Positions 17,413 to 24,633 of a stretch of 44,209 nucleotides of DNA are shown here, one piece after another. Positions within the stretch are counted from its first letter, which is position 1. Each line of letters begins with the position of its first letter. Location of the stretch: assembly GCF_015645445.1 (NCBI RefSeq), contig NZ_JADOGI010000078.1, forward strand, positions 1-44,209. Reading direction: 5' to 3'. The translations under genes were made by a program, and so were the position numbers. The notes below the pieces were generated by a model. That model had not been told where the DNA came from, made no database searches, and saw nothing but the letters and a program-made list of their open reading frames with translations. The DNA is from Nonomuraea cypriaca (GTDB lineage: Bacteria; Actinomycetota; Actinomycetes; Streptosporangiales; Streptosporangiaceae).

Positions 17413-18594
17413 CTAGGGCGCGAGGAGTTCCTCGCGGGCCTGGTCGAGAGCGGCCAGTACGGCGCCGCGCAGCACCGGGTTCCTGTCGGTCACCGTCGTG
17501 GTGACGACCTGGGGGCGTACCGGGCAGATCCGGGCCACCGCCTCCTCCACCCGGGACGTGAGCGCCGTGCCCCCGGCGTGCCCGACCTCGCCCGCCAGCA
17601 CCACCAGGCCGGGATCGAGGATCACACACACCGCGGCCACGCCGAGGGCGAGCCGGTGCGCGATCTCGTCGAGCAGCGGCTCACCCGCGGCCCCGGCGGC
17701 CACCGCGACCTTCACGCACTCGCCCGCGCTGCCCGCCGCGAAACCATGGCCCTGCGCCAGTTCGGCCACCGCCTCGGCGCTGACGAGCGCCGCCAGGCCG
17801 CCCGCCAGCGAGGGCAGCCGCCCCGGCAGGGTGCGGATGTCCTCGGGCAGCGGCACGCCGGGCACCGGCAGGTAGCCGATCTCCCCCGCGCTGCCAGAGC
17901 GGCCACGGTGCAGCTTGCCGCCGAGCATGACGGCCAGGCCAAGGCCGCGGCTGGCCCACAGCAGCACGAAGTCGTCGAGCCCCTGGGCGGCCCCGTCGGC
18001 GCGCTCGGCGATGGCGGCGAGGTTGACGTCGTTCTCGATCGTCACCTCGCGCCGCAGGTCGCCGGCGAGCGCCTCGTGGATGCCCTCGTGCCAGCCGGGC
18101 AGGTCGAACGAGAACCGCACGTCGCCGCTGCGCGGGTCGACGACGCCGGGGGTGCCGATCACGACGCCGCGCAGCCGGCCGATGCTGACCTTGGCGCTGC
18201 GGCAGGCCTTGACGATCGCGCCGTGCACGACGGAGACCGGGTCGGTGTCGCCGTTGGGATCGACGGTGACCTCGGCGACCGTGTGACCGTGGATGTCGGC
18301 GATCGCGGCCGAGATCAGCTCGGGGCCGACCTCGAGGCCGGCGACGTACGCGCTGGAGGCGATCACGGAGTAGAGGGCCGCGTTGGGACCGCGCCCGCCG
18401 GCCTGTGTGCCCACCACTTCGACCAGGCCGCGCTCCTCCAGCCTGGCGAGCGTCTGCGAGGCCGTGACCTTGGACAGGCCGGTCAGGTCACCGATCTGCC
18501 CGCGCGTCATGGGCCCGGTGGCCAGCAGCAGGTCCAGTGCGGCCCGGTCGTTGATCTCCCGGAGAAGTCTGGGCACACCAGGACGTCGCTCCAC
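17413..18594 (-). CDS. ROK-family transcriptional regulator (second paralog)
   Basis: This is a close relative of the ROK protein at 11274-12422, with matching segments PGVPRLLREINDRAALDLLL, GDLTGLSKVTASQTLARLEERGLVEV, ASSAYVAGLEV, VIGTPGVVDPRSGDVRFS, ENDVNLAAIAERADG and GRSGSAGEIGYLPVPG. I prefer the GTG at 18594, which aligns exactly with the first paralog's start and has GGTGGGA upstream; an ATG at 18612 would add six residues but has no ribosome binding site. It gives about 393 residues. The two regulators bracket the sugar transporter and hexosaminidase, suggesting one arose by duplication and may respond to a different inducer. Confidence 0.86.
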   Translation of the reverse strand: MERRPGVPRLLREINDRAALDLLLATGPMTRGQIGDLTGLSKVTASQTLARLEERGLVEVVGTQAGGRGPNAALYSVIASSAYVAGLEVGPELISAAIADIHGHTVAEVTVDPNGDTDPVSVVHGAIVKACRSAKVSIGRLRGVVIGTPGVVDPRSGDVRFSFDLPGWHEGIHEALAGDLRREVTIENDVNLAAIAERADGAAQGLDDFVLLWASRGLGLAVMLGGKLHRGRSGSAGEIGYLPVPGVPLPEDIRTLPGRLPSLAGGLAALVSAEAVAELAQGHGFAAGSAGECVKVAVAAGAAGEPLLDEIAHRLALGVAAVCVILDPGLVVLAGEVGHAGGTALTSRVEEAVARICPVRPQVVTTTVTDRNPVLRGAVLAALDQAREELLAP

Positions 18595-18622
18595 GCTGAA
18601 TCCCACCGTCATATCGAAAAGG

Positions 18623-18640
18623 TTGTTGGAAGTTTAGCGC
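18623..18640. promoter_or_regulatory. candidate ROK recognition element upstream of the second ROK gene
   Basis: TTGTTGGAAGTTTAGC lies just upstream of the second ROK gene and shares TTGTT and AGTTTAGC with the promoter region of the first. This supports auto- or cross-regulation by the two paralogs. Confidence 0.35.
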
Positions 18641-18702
18641 TCCGTATTCGGTTCGCCTGACCCTCCTGATGCCCTTGCGCATAACCAGTGTTGACCAGGA
18701 GG

Positions 18703-18708
18703 GATAAT
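18703..18708 (+). promoter_or_regulatory. possible -10 element (GATAAT) of the Rrf2 gene
   Basis: GATAAT ends 7 bp before the ATG at 18716. That spacing would place transcription start at the initiation codon, giving a leaderless mRNA, which is common in actinomycetes. An AGGAGG at 18698-18703 is 12 bp from the ATG, further than ideal. No good -35 is visible. Confidence 0.35.
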
Positions 18709-18715
18709 CGAGAAC

Positions 18716-19165
18716 ATGCGCCTATCCGCTCGTGTCGACTACGCCCTCCGCGCCGCCGCCGAACTCGCCGCAGCCGGTGCGGGACCAACTACCGTGGGCG
18801 AGCTCGCCAAAGAGCAGGACATGCCCCCCAAATATCTGGAGAACATTCTGCTGCAGATGCGACGAGCCGGGCTCGTGCGCGGGCAGCGGGGGCCGGAGGG
18901 CGGTTATGTGCTGGCCAGGCCCGCCGCCGACATCTCGCTCGCCGACGTGATCAGGGCCGTGGACGGGCCCCTGGCCAACGTCCGCGGCGAGCGCCCGGAG
19001 CACGTGGGCTACCGGGGCCCGGCGGAGGCGCTGCAGCAGGTGTGGATCGCCCTGCGGGCCACCGAGCGGGCCGTCCTGGAGGAGGTCACCCTCGAGCAGG
19101 TCGCCACCGGAGCGCTGCCCGAGCGCGTACGCCTGCTCGCCGCCGACCCCGCCGCCTGGGACTGA
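18716..19165 (+). CDS. Rrf2-family transcriptional regulator (cysteine-free)
   Basis: The 149-residue protein starts MRLSARVDYALRAAAELAAA and has the Rrf2 winged helix: TVGELAKEQDMPPKYLENIL, MRRAGLVRGQRGPEGGYVLARP, ISLADVIRAVDGP. Rrf2 sensors such as IscR, NsrR and RsrR bind Fe-S clusters through cysteines in the C-terminal half; this protein has no cysteine at all, so it cannot sense that way. Cysteine-free members such as CymR act through protein partners. It is divergent from the second ROK gene and ends 14 bp from the convergent kinase locus, so its target is not obvious from context. Confidence 0.85.
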   Translation: MRLSARVDYALRAAAELAAAGAGPTTVGELAKEQDMPPKYLENILLQMRRAGLVRGQRGPEGGYVLARPAADISLADVIRAVDGPLANVRGERPEHVGYRGPAEALQQVWIALRATERAVLEEVTLEQVATGALPERVRLLAADPAAWD

Positions 19166-19179
19166 TCTCATCTCTGGGC

Positions 19180-20835
19180 TCATCTGCGGGTGAACCAGAG
19201 TGTGACGGCGTCGAGCTCGGCGGCCGGACCGCCGGCCAGCGTGCGCACGTCACGGCCGTCCTGATCCAGCATGACGAGCTTGGCGTGCTCACCGTCGCGC
19301 AGGGCGGCCAGGGCATGCCCGTCGTCGAGCCATCCGTGGAACCGGCTGCCCTCGGGCATCCGCACGGTCCCCCTCTTGCCACCTGACCCTTCATCCCATA
19401 AGCAGACGTTCCCCGATTTATCGGGACATATTGTGGCGAAGACCGTTCCGAGCGACCCGCGGGATCCGCCGCCCGCGACCAATTCCCCTACCCCAGGAAA
19501 CTCCGCCACCAGTCTGCCGCCCAGATCCAGCTTCCGCACCGCGCCCCCACTGCCGCGCAGCACGGTGCGCCCATCGGAACCCCACTCGAACCCGCCCTCG
19601 CCCTCGCCCGGCGCCTCCGTGATCATCGTGGTCCTGGCGGCCGCGTCCAGGACGAGGAAGCCGGTGACCTCACTCGACGACTCGCCGACCTCGTACACGG
19701 TCGCGAGCAGCCGCCGCCCGTCCGGCGACCACCTCGGGAGCAACAGGGAGTCCGGCTTGTCGACCGTGCGGATCTCCCCGTTCCTGCCGGTGACGCGGTC
19801 GCGCAGCACGATGGTCTCGAAATCGAGCCGTCTGACGCGCGTGCCGGACAGGGAGGCCACGTACCCGCCGCCCGGCGAGACGACCGGCTCCTGCAACGTG
19901 CCGAAGTGGGCGAACGTCCCAGTCGCGGGATCCCGTACGTACGACTCGAAGCCGCCCCCGCTGCGCTGGTCGTGGTAGGAGGACACCCAGACGGGGTCGG
20001 CCGGGTTCTCGTACAGCGTGATCCCGGTGTCCGGGAGCTTCAGTTCGGCCGACGAGGCGAGCGCCAGCGGACCCGCGAGCGGAGTGGGCGGCACGGGCGC
20101 CGGGCGTGCGGGCGGCTCCGGCTGGGGCCGCGTCAGCAGGACCGCCACCACGACCGCGAGCGCCGTCACCACCGCCCCCGCCACGAGCGGCCACCGGCGG
20201 CGCGCCGGTGGGACGGCGACCTGCTGCCCTTCGGCGAGCAACCGCTGTTCCGGCACCTGGTGGCCGAGCAGCGCGAGCAACGCCTCGGTCGCCGAGGGGC
20301 GCACGTCAGGGTCCTTGGCCAGGCACCGGGCCACCAGCTCCCGCAACTCGCCGTCCAGCTCGCCCAGGTCGGGCTCGCCGGACATGATCCGGTTGACCAC
20401 CGCAGCCAGCTCGCGCGTCCCGAACGGCGGCTGCCCCGTGGCCGCGCAGACCATGGTCGAGCCCCACGCGAACAGATCGGCGGGCGGCCCCGCGACCCGT
20501 CCGGCGAACTGCTCGGGCGCCATGTACGGCGGCGTGCCGACCAGGTGCTCCCCCGTCTGCTCCGTCTCCTCCAGCGCCCGCGAGATGCCGAAGTCGATCA
20601 CTCGTGGCCCGTCCCTGCTGAGCAGCACGTTGCCCGGCTTGAAGTCCCGGTGCACGACACCGGCCTGGTGGATGGCCGACAGCGCGGTCAGCGTGCCGAT
20701 CGCGAGCCTGCGCAGCTCGGCTCCGCGCAACGGGCCACGGTCGCGGAGGACCTGGGCCAGGGAGGGGCCGTCGACGTACTCGCTCACAACGTACGGGATG
20801 CCGCCGCTCTCCCCGCTGGCCAGCACCTGGGCGGG
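19180..20835 (-). pseudogene. membrane Ser/Thr protein kinase with C-terminal beta-propeller-like domain, 5'-truncated
   Basis: The frame encodes most of a Hanks-type kinase: VLASGESGGIPYVVSEYVDG (hinge), HQAGVVHRDFKPGNVLL (intact HRD catalytic loop), RVIDFGISRAL (DFG), GTPPYMAPEQ and DLFAWGSTMV. Then come a membrane helix (about WPLVAGAVVTALAVVVAVLL), a Pro-rich linker and an extracytoplasmic domain with WSPDGRRLLATVY-type repeats. The N-lobe, with the glycine-rich loop, the ATP-binding Lys and the helix C Glu, is missing. Upstream of about 20835 the frame is only a shadow of the next kinase gene. Family members normally have an N-lobe strand ending in CTAxVL directly before this point. Without it the kinase should be inactive. 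The break is a junction with the gene at 20784-22025. Confidence 0.75.
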
Positions 20836-22025
20836 CCCCCGGGCGAGAGCGCGGGCTCCTCGCCCAGTCCCACCGGTTTGAACGCGCCGGACGAGTCCCT
20901 GACGTAGCTGCCGAACTTGTCCGTGGTCTCCATATAGGCCGCCAGGCGGACGCCGTCGTCCGGGTGCTCGTGCAAGGTGGCGCCGATCGCCGGCAGTTCG
21001 GTGTCGGCCGCCGCCTTCCACGCCACCGTCTCGATCGGCGCCGCCGTCTGCGACGCGCTGAGCGTCGGGCTGGGGGTGAGAGCGGAGGTGGGAGTGGACT
21101 CGGCGGCCACCGAGCGGGCGGGCGCGCCGGCGTCGACCACGACGTACACACCGATGCCGGAGACGAGCGCACCGGCCAGGAACGCCCCCGTCAGCATCGG
21201 GAACAGGCTTCCGCGGACCCGCGGCGCCGAACCCGGCGTGACCTGTCCGGTCAGGAACGACGTCTGCCCGACCAGCCGCAACAACACCTCGCTCGCGGCC
21301 GGGCGGTCCGCGGGCTCCTTGGCCAGGCACGCGGTGAGCAGCGCGTGCAGCTCGCCGAGATCGGGCAGCGTCGGCTCGTCCTTGGCGATGCGGTCCACCG
21401 TGGCCGCCATCGACCCGCCCTCGAACGGAGAGGCCCCGGTCGCGGCGAACACCATGGTCGCCGCCCAGGAGAACACGTCCGCGGCCGGCCCGGCGGGCGC
21501 GCCGCGCAGCCGTTCGGGCGCGGTGTAGGCGGGCACGGCGACCTTACGGGTGTCGACGGCCGCTTCGGCCATCGCGTGCTCCAGCCCGGCGTCGACGAGC
21601 CGCGGCCCGTCGGGCCCGAGCAGCACGTTGCCCGGCCTGATGTCCCCGTGCACCAGCCCGGCCTGGTGGATCGCCACCAGCGCGGTGATCGTTCCCGCCG
21701 CCAGCCGGTAGAGCGCCACGCCTTCCAGCACCCCGCCGGCCTCGTTCAGCGGGGGTCCGTCGACGTACTCGCTGACGACGTACGCCCGCCCGTCCAGCGC
21801 CCCGACGGCCAGGATCTGCGCCGTGCCCACGGCGGTGAGGCCGCGCATGGGCTCGATGGCGTTCAGGAACGGCTCGGGATCGATCTCCGGCGGCAGCAGC
21901 CTGACGACCACCGCCTCCTCTGCCGACGAGCAGCCGGCGAACACGCCGGCCCTCAGCCGCCCGCTGAGCGTGTATCCCCCGACCTCCGCAGGGTCTCCCT
22001 CGCGTAAATCCTCTATGTCCGGCAT
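20784..22025 (-). CDS. membrane pseudokinase, 3'-truncated by fusion to the next kinase
   Basis: This kinase-like protein starts MPDIEDLREGDPAEVGGYTLSGRL, the usual N-terminus of actinobacterial receptor-type kinases. I prefer this ATG at 22025 to one 51 bp upstream because of that match and AAAGGGG before it. Active-site positions are degraded: the glycine loop is RLRAGVFAG, the VAIK Lys is Arg42 (VVVRLL), HRD is H126-G-D128 followed by IRPGN with Arg in place of Lys, and DFG is D145-A-G. A membrane helix lies at about 275-297, then a Ser/Thr/Pro linker. The outer domain (LPAIGATLHEHPDDG, FGSYVRDSSGAFKPVGLGEEPALSPGG) matches the start of the neighbour's propeller but stops at Gly397. From about 20835 the sequence jumps out of frame into the neighbour's kinase domain and ends at a chance stop. 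Confidence 0.72.
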   Translation of the reverse strand: MPDIEDLREGDPAEVGGYTLSGRLRAGVFAGCSSAEEAVVVRLLPPEIDPEPFLNAIEPMRGLTAVGTAQILAVGALDGRAYVVSEYVDGPPLNEAGGVLEGVALYRLAAGTITALVAIHQAGLVHGDIRPGNVLLGPDGPRLVDAGLEHAMAEAAVDTRKVAVPAYTAPERLRGAPAGPAADVFSWAATMVFAATGASPFEGGSMAATVDRIAKDEPTLPDLGELHALLTACLAKEPADRPAASEVLLRLVGQTSFLTGQVTPGSAPRVRGSLFPMLTGAFLAGALVSGIGVYVVVDAGAPARSVAAESTPTSALTPSPTLSASQTAAPIETVAWKAAADTELPAIGATLHEHPDDGVRLAAYMETTDKFGSYVRDSSGAFKPVGLGEEPALSPGGPPRCWPAGRAAASRTL

Positions 22026-22124
22026 GCCCCGTCCAGCCCCTTTCGCCAGGCATTCGCTGATCGTCATTATGGTCATCGCCCCTGACTCGTGCGAGGGTTA
22101 CGACGGCCGGTGCCGGGGCGTTCC

Positions 22125-22136
22125 TAGACTGGAGGG
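22125..22136 (+). promoter_or_regulatory. possible -10 element and leaderless start of the nei gene
   Basis: TAGACT at 22125-22130 is followed by GGAGGG and immediately by the ATG. Nei proteins must begin Met-Pro-Glu, so the start is certain. The GGAGGG is too close to act as a normal ribosome binding site. A transcript starting at the ATG is the simpler reading. Confidence 0.3.
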
Positions 22137-22916
22137 ATGCCTGAAGGAGACGCCGTCTACCGCACGGCCGCACGTCTCAGAGGGGCCCTGGACGGGCACG
22201 TGCTCACGAGGTCGGACTTCCGTGTCCCCAAGCACGCCACCGCCGACCTCACCGGCCGCGCGGTCATCACCACCGCCTCGCGCGGCAAGCACCTGCTCAC
22301 CCGCGTGGAGGGCGACCTGACCGTGCACAGCCATCTCAGGATGGACGGGAGCTGGCAGGTCATGCCGGTGGGACGGCGCACCGCACCCGGCGACCAGGTC
22401 AGGCTCATCCTGGCCAACCAGACGTGGCAGGCTGTGGGGGTCAGGCTCGGGATGGTGGATCTCGTCAGGACCGCCGACGAGGCACGGCTGGTGGGCCACC
22501 TGGGCCCGGACCTGCTCGGGCCGGACTGGGACCCCGGCGAGGCCGTGCGAAGGCTGCGAGCGGCGCCGGACAGGACCATCGGGGAAGCGCTGCTCGATCA
22601 GCGCAACCTGGCGGGGATCGGCACGATCTATCGCGCCGAGACCCTGTTCCTGCGCGGTGTCTGGCCGTGGAAGAAGGTCGGGGAGATCGAGGATCTCAAC
22701 GGGCTCGTGACGCTGACGCGGCGGCTCATGGGCGCCAACAAGGGGCACGCGGGCACGGTGACCACAGGTGATCGCCGCCCGGCGAACCAGACCTGGGTCT
22801 ATGGCAGGGCGGGGAGGCCCTGTCGCCGATGCGGCACCCGCATCAGCCGCGGGGAGATGGGGGCGGGACCACAGGAGCGGCTGATCCTGTGGTGTGCCGG
22901 CTGCCAGCCGCGTTGA
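22137..22916 (+). CDS. nei: Fpg/Nei-family DNA glycosylase/AP lyase (Nei2 type)
   Basis: This base-excision repair enzyme removes oxidised bases and nicks the strand. The 259-residue product begins MPEGD, where Pro2 (after Met removal) is the nucleophile and Glu3 is catalytic. SRGKHLLTRVEGDLTVHSHLRMDGSW follows with the conserved Lys and the HLRM motif. The helix-two-turn-helix has IGEALLDQRNLAGIGTIYRAE, and the C-terminal zinc finger is CRRCGTRI...LWCAGCQPR. It is complete with all catalytic elements. In many actinomycetes its neighbour is lhr; here the two are separated by the accessory block. It is convergent with clgR, 6 bp apart. Confidence 0.92.
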   Translation: MPEGDAVYRTAARLRGALDGHVLTRSDFRVPKHATADLTGRAVITTASRGKHLLTRVEGDLTVHSHLRMDGSWQVMPVGRRTAPGDQVRLILANQTWQAVGVRLGMVDLVRTADEARLVGHLGPDLLGPDWDPGEAVRRLRAAPDRTIGEALLDQRNLAGIGTIYRAETLFLRGVWPWKKVGEIEDLNGLVTLTRRLMGANKGHAGTVTTGDRRPANQTWVYGRAGRPCRRCGTRISRGEMGAGPQERLILWCAGCQPR

Positions 22917-22922
22917 GCGACG

Positions 22923-23279
22923 TCAGGCGGCCACCATGTCCTTGACTTCGGGGAACACGGAATCGGAGATCGACCCCGGGACCGTCTCGGAAAGAGGCAG
23001 TCGCTCGTGCTCGGGCACATCGGCCAGCACAGGGGCAGCCTGGAGCTCCGCCAGCGCGAACTGGTCGGAAACCTCACGCAACACCTGCGAAAGCGGCACT
23101 CCAAGCGCGCCGCAAATGGATGCGAGCAGCTCGGACGAGGCCTCCTTCTGGCCACGCTCCACCTCGGACAAGTAGCCGAGCGAAACACGGGCAAGTGTGG
23201 ACACTTCGCGTAGCGTGCGTCCCTGCCGCACCCGCAACCGCCTCAGCACGTCACCGAGCAGCTGACGCAGCAGAATCAT
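22923..23279 (-). CDS. clgR: ClgR-type helix-turn-helix regulator of Clp/Lon proteolysis genes
   Basis: This XRE-family activator controls clp protease and related genes in actinobacteria. The 118-residue product has MILLRQLLGDVLRRLRVRQGRTLREVS, then VSLGYLSEVERGQKEASSELLASICGALGVPLSQVLREVSDQ, which is the ClgR signature almost unchanged, and ends in a variable tail with a terminal MVAA. In ClgR a C-terminal di-alanine makes the protein a ClpP target, so the AA end is consistent with conditional degradation. Start is the ATG at 23279 with GGGAGG about 9 bp upstream. The frame extends upstream to 23489 but that part lacks family similarity. The position next to cinA and pgsA is the usual one. 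Confidence 0.9.
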   Translation of the reverse strand: MILLRQLLGDVLRRLRVRQGRTLREVSTLARVSLGYLSEVERGQKEASSELLASICGALGVPLSQVLREVSDQFALAELQAAPVLADVPEHERLPLSETVPGSISDSVFPEVKDMVAA

Positions 23280-23565
23280 CTGTCGCTCCCTCCCCGGCGC
23301 GGATGTCTTCACCACGCCCCGCGCGATCGGTTCGTGCCGCACATTGGTCTTCTTAGCTTCGTACATACTCCTCGCCGTCATCATTGGGCGTCGCCGACCC
23401 TGGACCGCCGCTCGTGCCTCGTTGCGCGACTCATCAGGCCCGCCTGCCGGGCGCTCGGTGCTTGCAGTTGGCTCACGGACCTCACTCACAGCTCCACCGT
23501 ACCCGTATCCACCGACACCGCGTCAGACCGTGCATCGCATGTTCGCTGGGGACGTAACACGGTAA
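23280..23565. other. intergenic region upstream of clgR
   Basis: About 286 bp between the cinA stop and the clgR start, locally less GC-rich, as expected for the clgR promoter. I see no gene, and no convincing ClgR box could be assigned by eye. Confidence 0.4.
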
Positions 23566-24054
23566 TCACCCGGAATGTTCCCCTATGTTCGCCTTGAGCA
23601 CACCTGACAGGAGATCGACTGCCACGTCCACCGTCTCTACCCTGATACGTTCACGGGTCCCGTCAAGGCTCAACTCACGGACCTCGATCTTTCCGCCGGG
23701 GCAGGAAACCGCGGCGTACACGGTGCCGACGGGCTTGCCGTCCTGCGGCTCAGGCCCGGCCACGCCCGTCACCGCCAGCCCGTACGTGGCCCCGCACAGC
23801 CGCGCCACACCCGTCGCCATCGCGGCCGCCACCTCGGGGTGCACGACCCCCTCACGCCGCAGCAGCTCCTCCGGCACCCCCAGCAACTCCCGCTTGAGAT
23901 CCGTGGCGTACGAGATCACCCCGCCCCTGAACGCCTTGGACGACCCCGAGACCGACGTGAACGCGGCCCCGATGAGCCCTCCGGTCAGCGACTCGGCCAC
24001 CGCGACCGTGGCGCCCTGTCGTACCAGCATGGCCAGAACCCCCGCGATATCCAT
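23566..24054 (-). CDS. pncC: CinA C-terminal-domain nicotinamide-nucleotide amidohydrolase (PncC)
   Basis: This single-domain protein of 162 residues deamidates nicotinamide mononucleotide in NAD recycling. The family pattern is clear: VAVAESLTGGLIGAAFTSVSGSSKAFRGGVISYATDLK, with Ser22 of AESLTGG as nucleophile, then VVHPEVAAAMATGVARL, YGLAVTGVAGPEPQDGKPVGTVYAAV. The N-terminal MoaB-like domain of long CinA proteins is absent, as usual in actinobacteria. It starts 6 bp after pgsA with GGGGAG upstream and is in the same transcript as pgsA and rimO. Confidence 0.92.
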   Translation of the reverse strand: MDIAGVLAMLVRQGATVAVAESLTGGLIGAAFTSVSGSSKAFRGGVISYATDLKRELLGVPEELLRREGVVHPEVAAAMATGVARLCGATYGLAVTGVAGPEPQDGKPVGTVYAAVSCPGGKIEVRELSLDGTRERIRVETVDVAVDLLSGVLKANIGEHSG

Positions 24055-24060
24055 CGCCGA

Positions 24061-24633
24061 TCACTCCCCGCGCGCCCGCCGCGCCACCTTACGCAGTCTG
24101 GCGGCCCGGATGACGTAGTCGAGCCCCGTGCCCACGGTGACGACCAGCGCCGCCCCCATCACCACCCACCGGACCGGGTCGGGCACACCCGGCAGGAGGT
24201 AGAGCACGATGGCGGCGATCTGCAGCACGGTCTTGACCTTGCCGCCGTAGCTGGCCGGGATGACCGCGTGCCGCAGCAACACGAACCTGAGCAGGGTGAT
24301 GCCCACCTCGCGTACGAGAATCGCCACCGTCACCCACCACGGCAGCTCGCCGAGGATCGACAGGCTCACCAGGGCCGCCCCTGTGAGTGCCTTGTCCGCG
24401 ATCGGATCGGCGATCTTGCCGAAGTCGGTGATCAGGCCGTAGCGCCTGGCCAGCTCACCGTCGAGGTGGTCGGTGATGGAGGCCACCCCGAACACCGCGA
24501 GCGCGGCCAACCGCCACCCCGTGCCCGGCAGGAACAGGCAGACGACGAAAAAGGGGACGAGCGCCAACCGGAGGACCGTGAGGACGTTGGCGATGTTCCA
24601 CGGGCTCACCACCCGGCGCTCGTCCCTCGTCAT
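24061..24633 (-). CDS. pgsA: CDP-diacylglycerol-glycerol-3-phosphate 3-phosphatidyltransferase
   Basis: This membrane enzyme makes phosphatidylglycerol phosphate from CDP-diacylglycerol. The 190-residue protein starts MTRDERRVVSPWNIANVLTVLRLALVPFF and contains the CDP-alcohol phosphotransferase motif as DHLDGELARRYGLITDFGKIADPIADK (DG-x2-AR-x8-G-x3-D-x3-D), with four or five membrane helices. Its ATG overlaps the rimO stop by 4 bp, so the two are translationally coupled. It sits in the conserved rimO-pgsA-cinA order. Confidence 0.92.
   Translation of the reverse strand: MTRDERRVVSPWNIANVLTVLRLALVPFFVVCLFLPGTGWRLAALAVFGVASITDHLDGELARRYGLITDFGKIADPIADKALTGAALVSLSILGELPWWVTVAILVREVGITLLRFVLLRHAVIPASYGGKVKTVLQIAAIVLYLLPGVPDPVRWVVMGAALVVTVGTGLDYVIRAARLRKVARRARGE

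Noticed and set aside
20836..21330. Upstream extension of the downstream kinase frame
   Set aside because: The residues are Arg/Gly-rich shadow of the other kinase gene, with no N-lobe motifs.
23280..23489. N-terminal extension of ClgR
   Set aside because: ClgR proteins begin at MILLR; the ATG at 23279 has a good ribosome binding site and the extension is not family-like.
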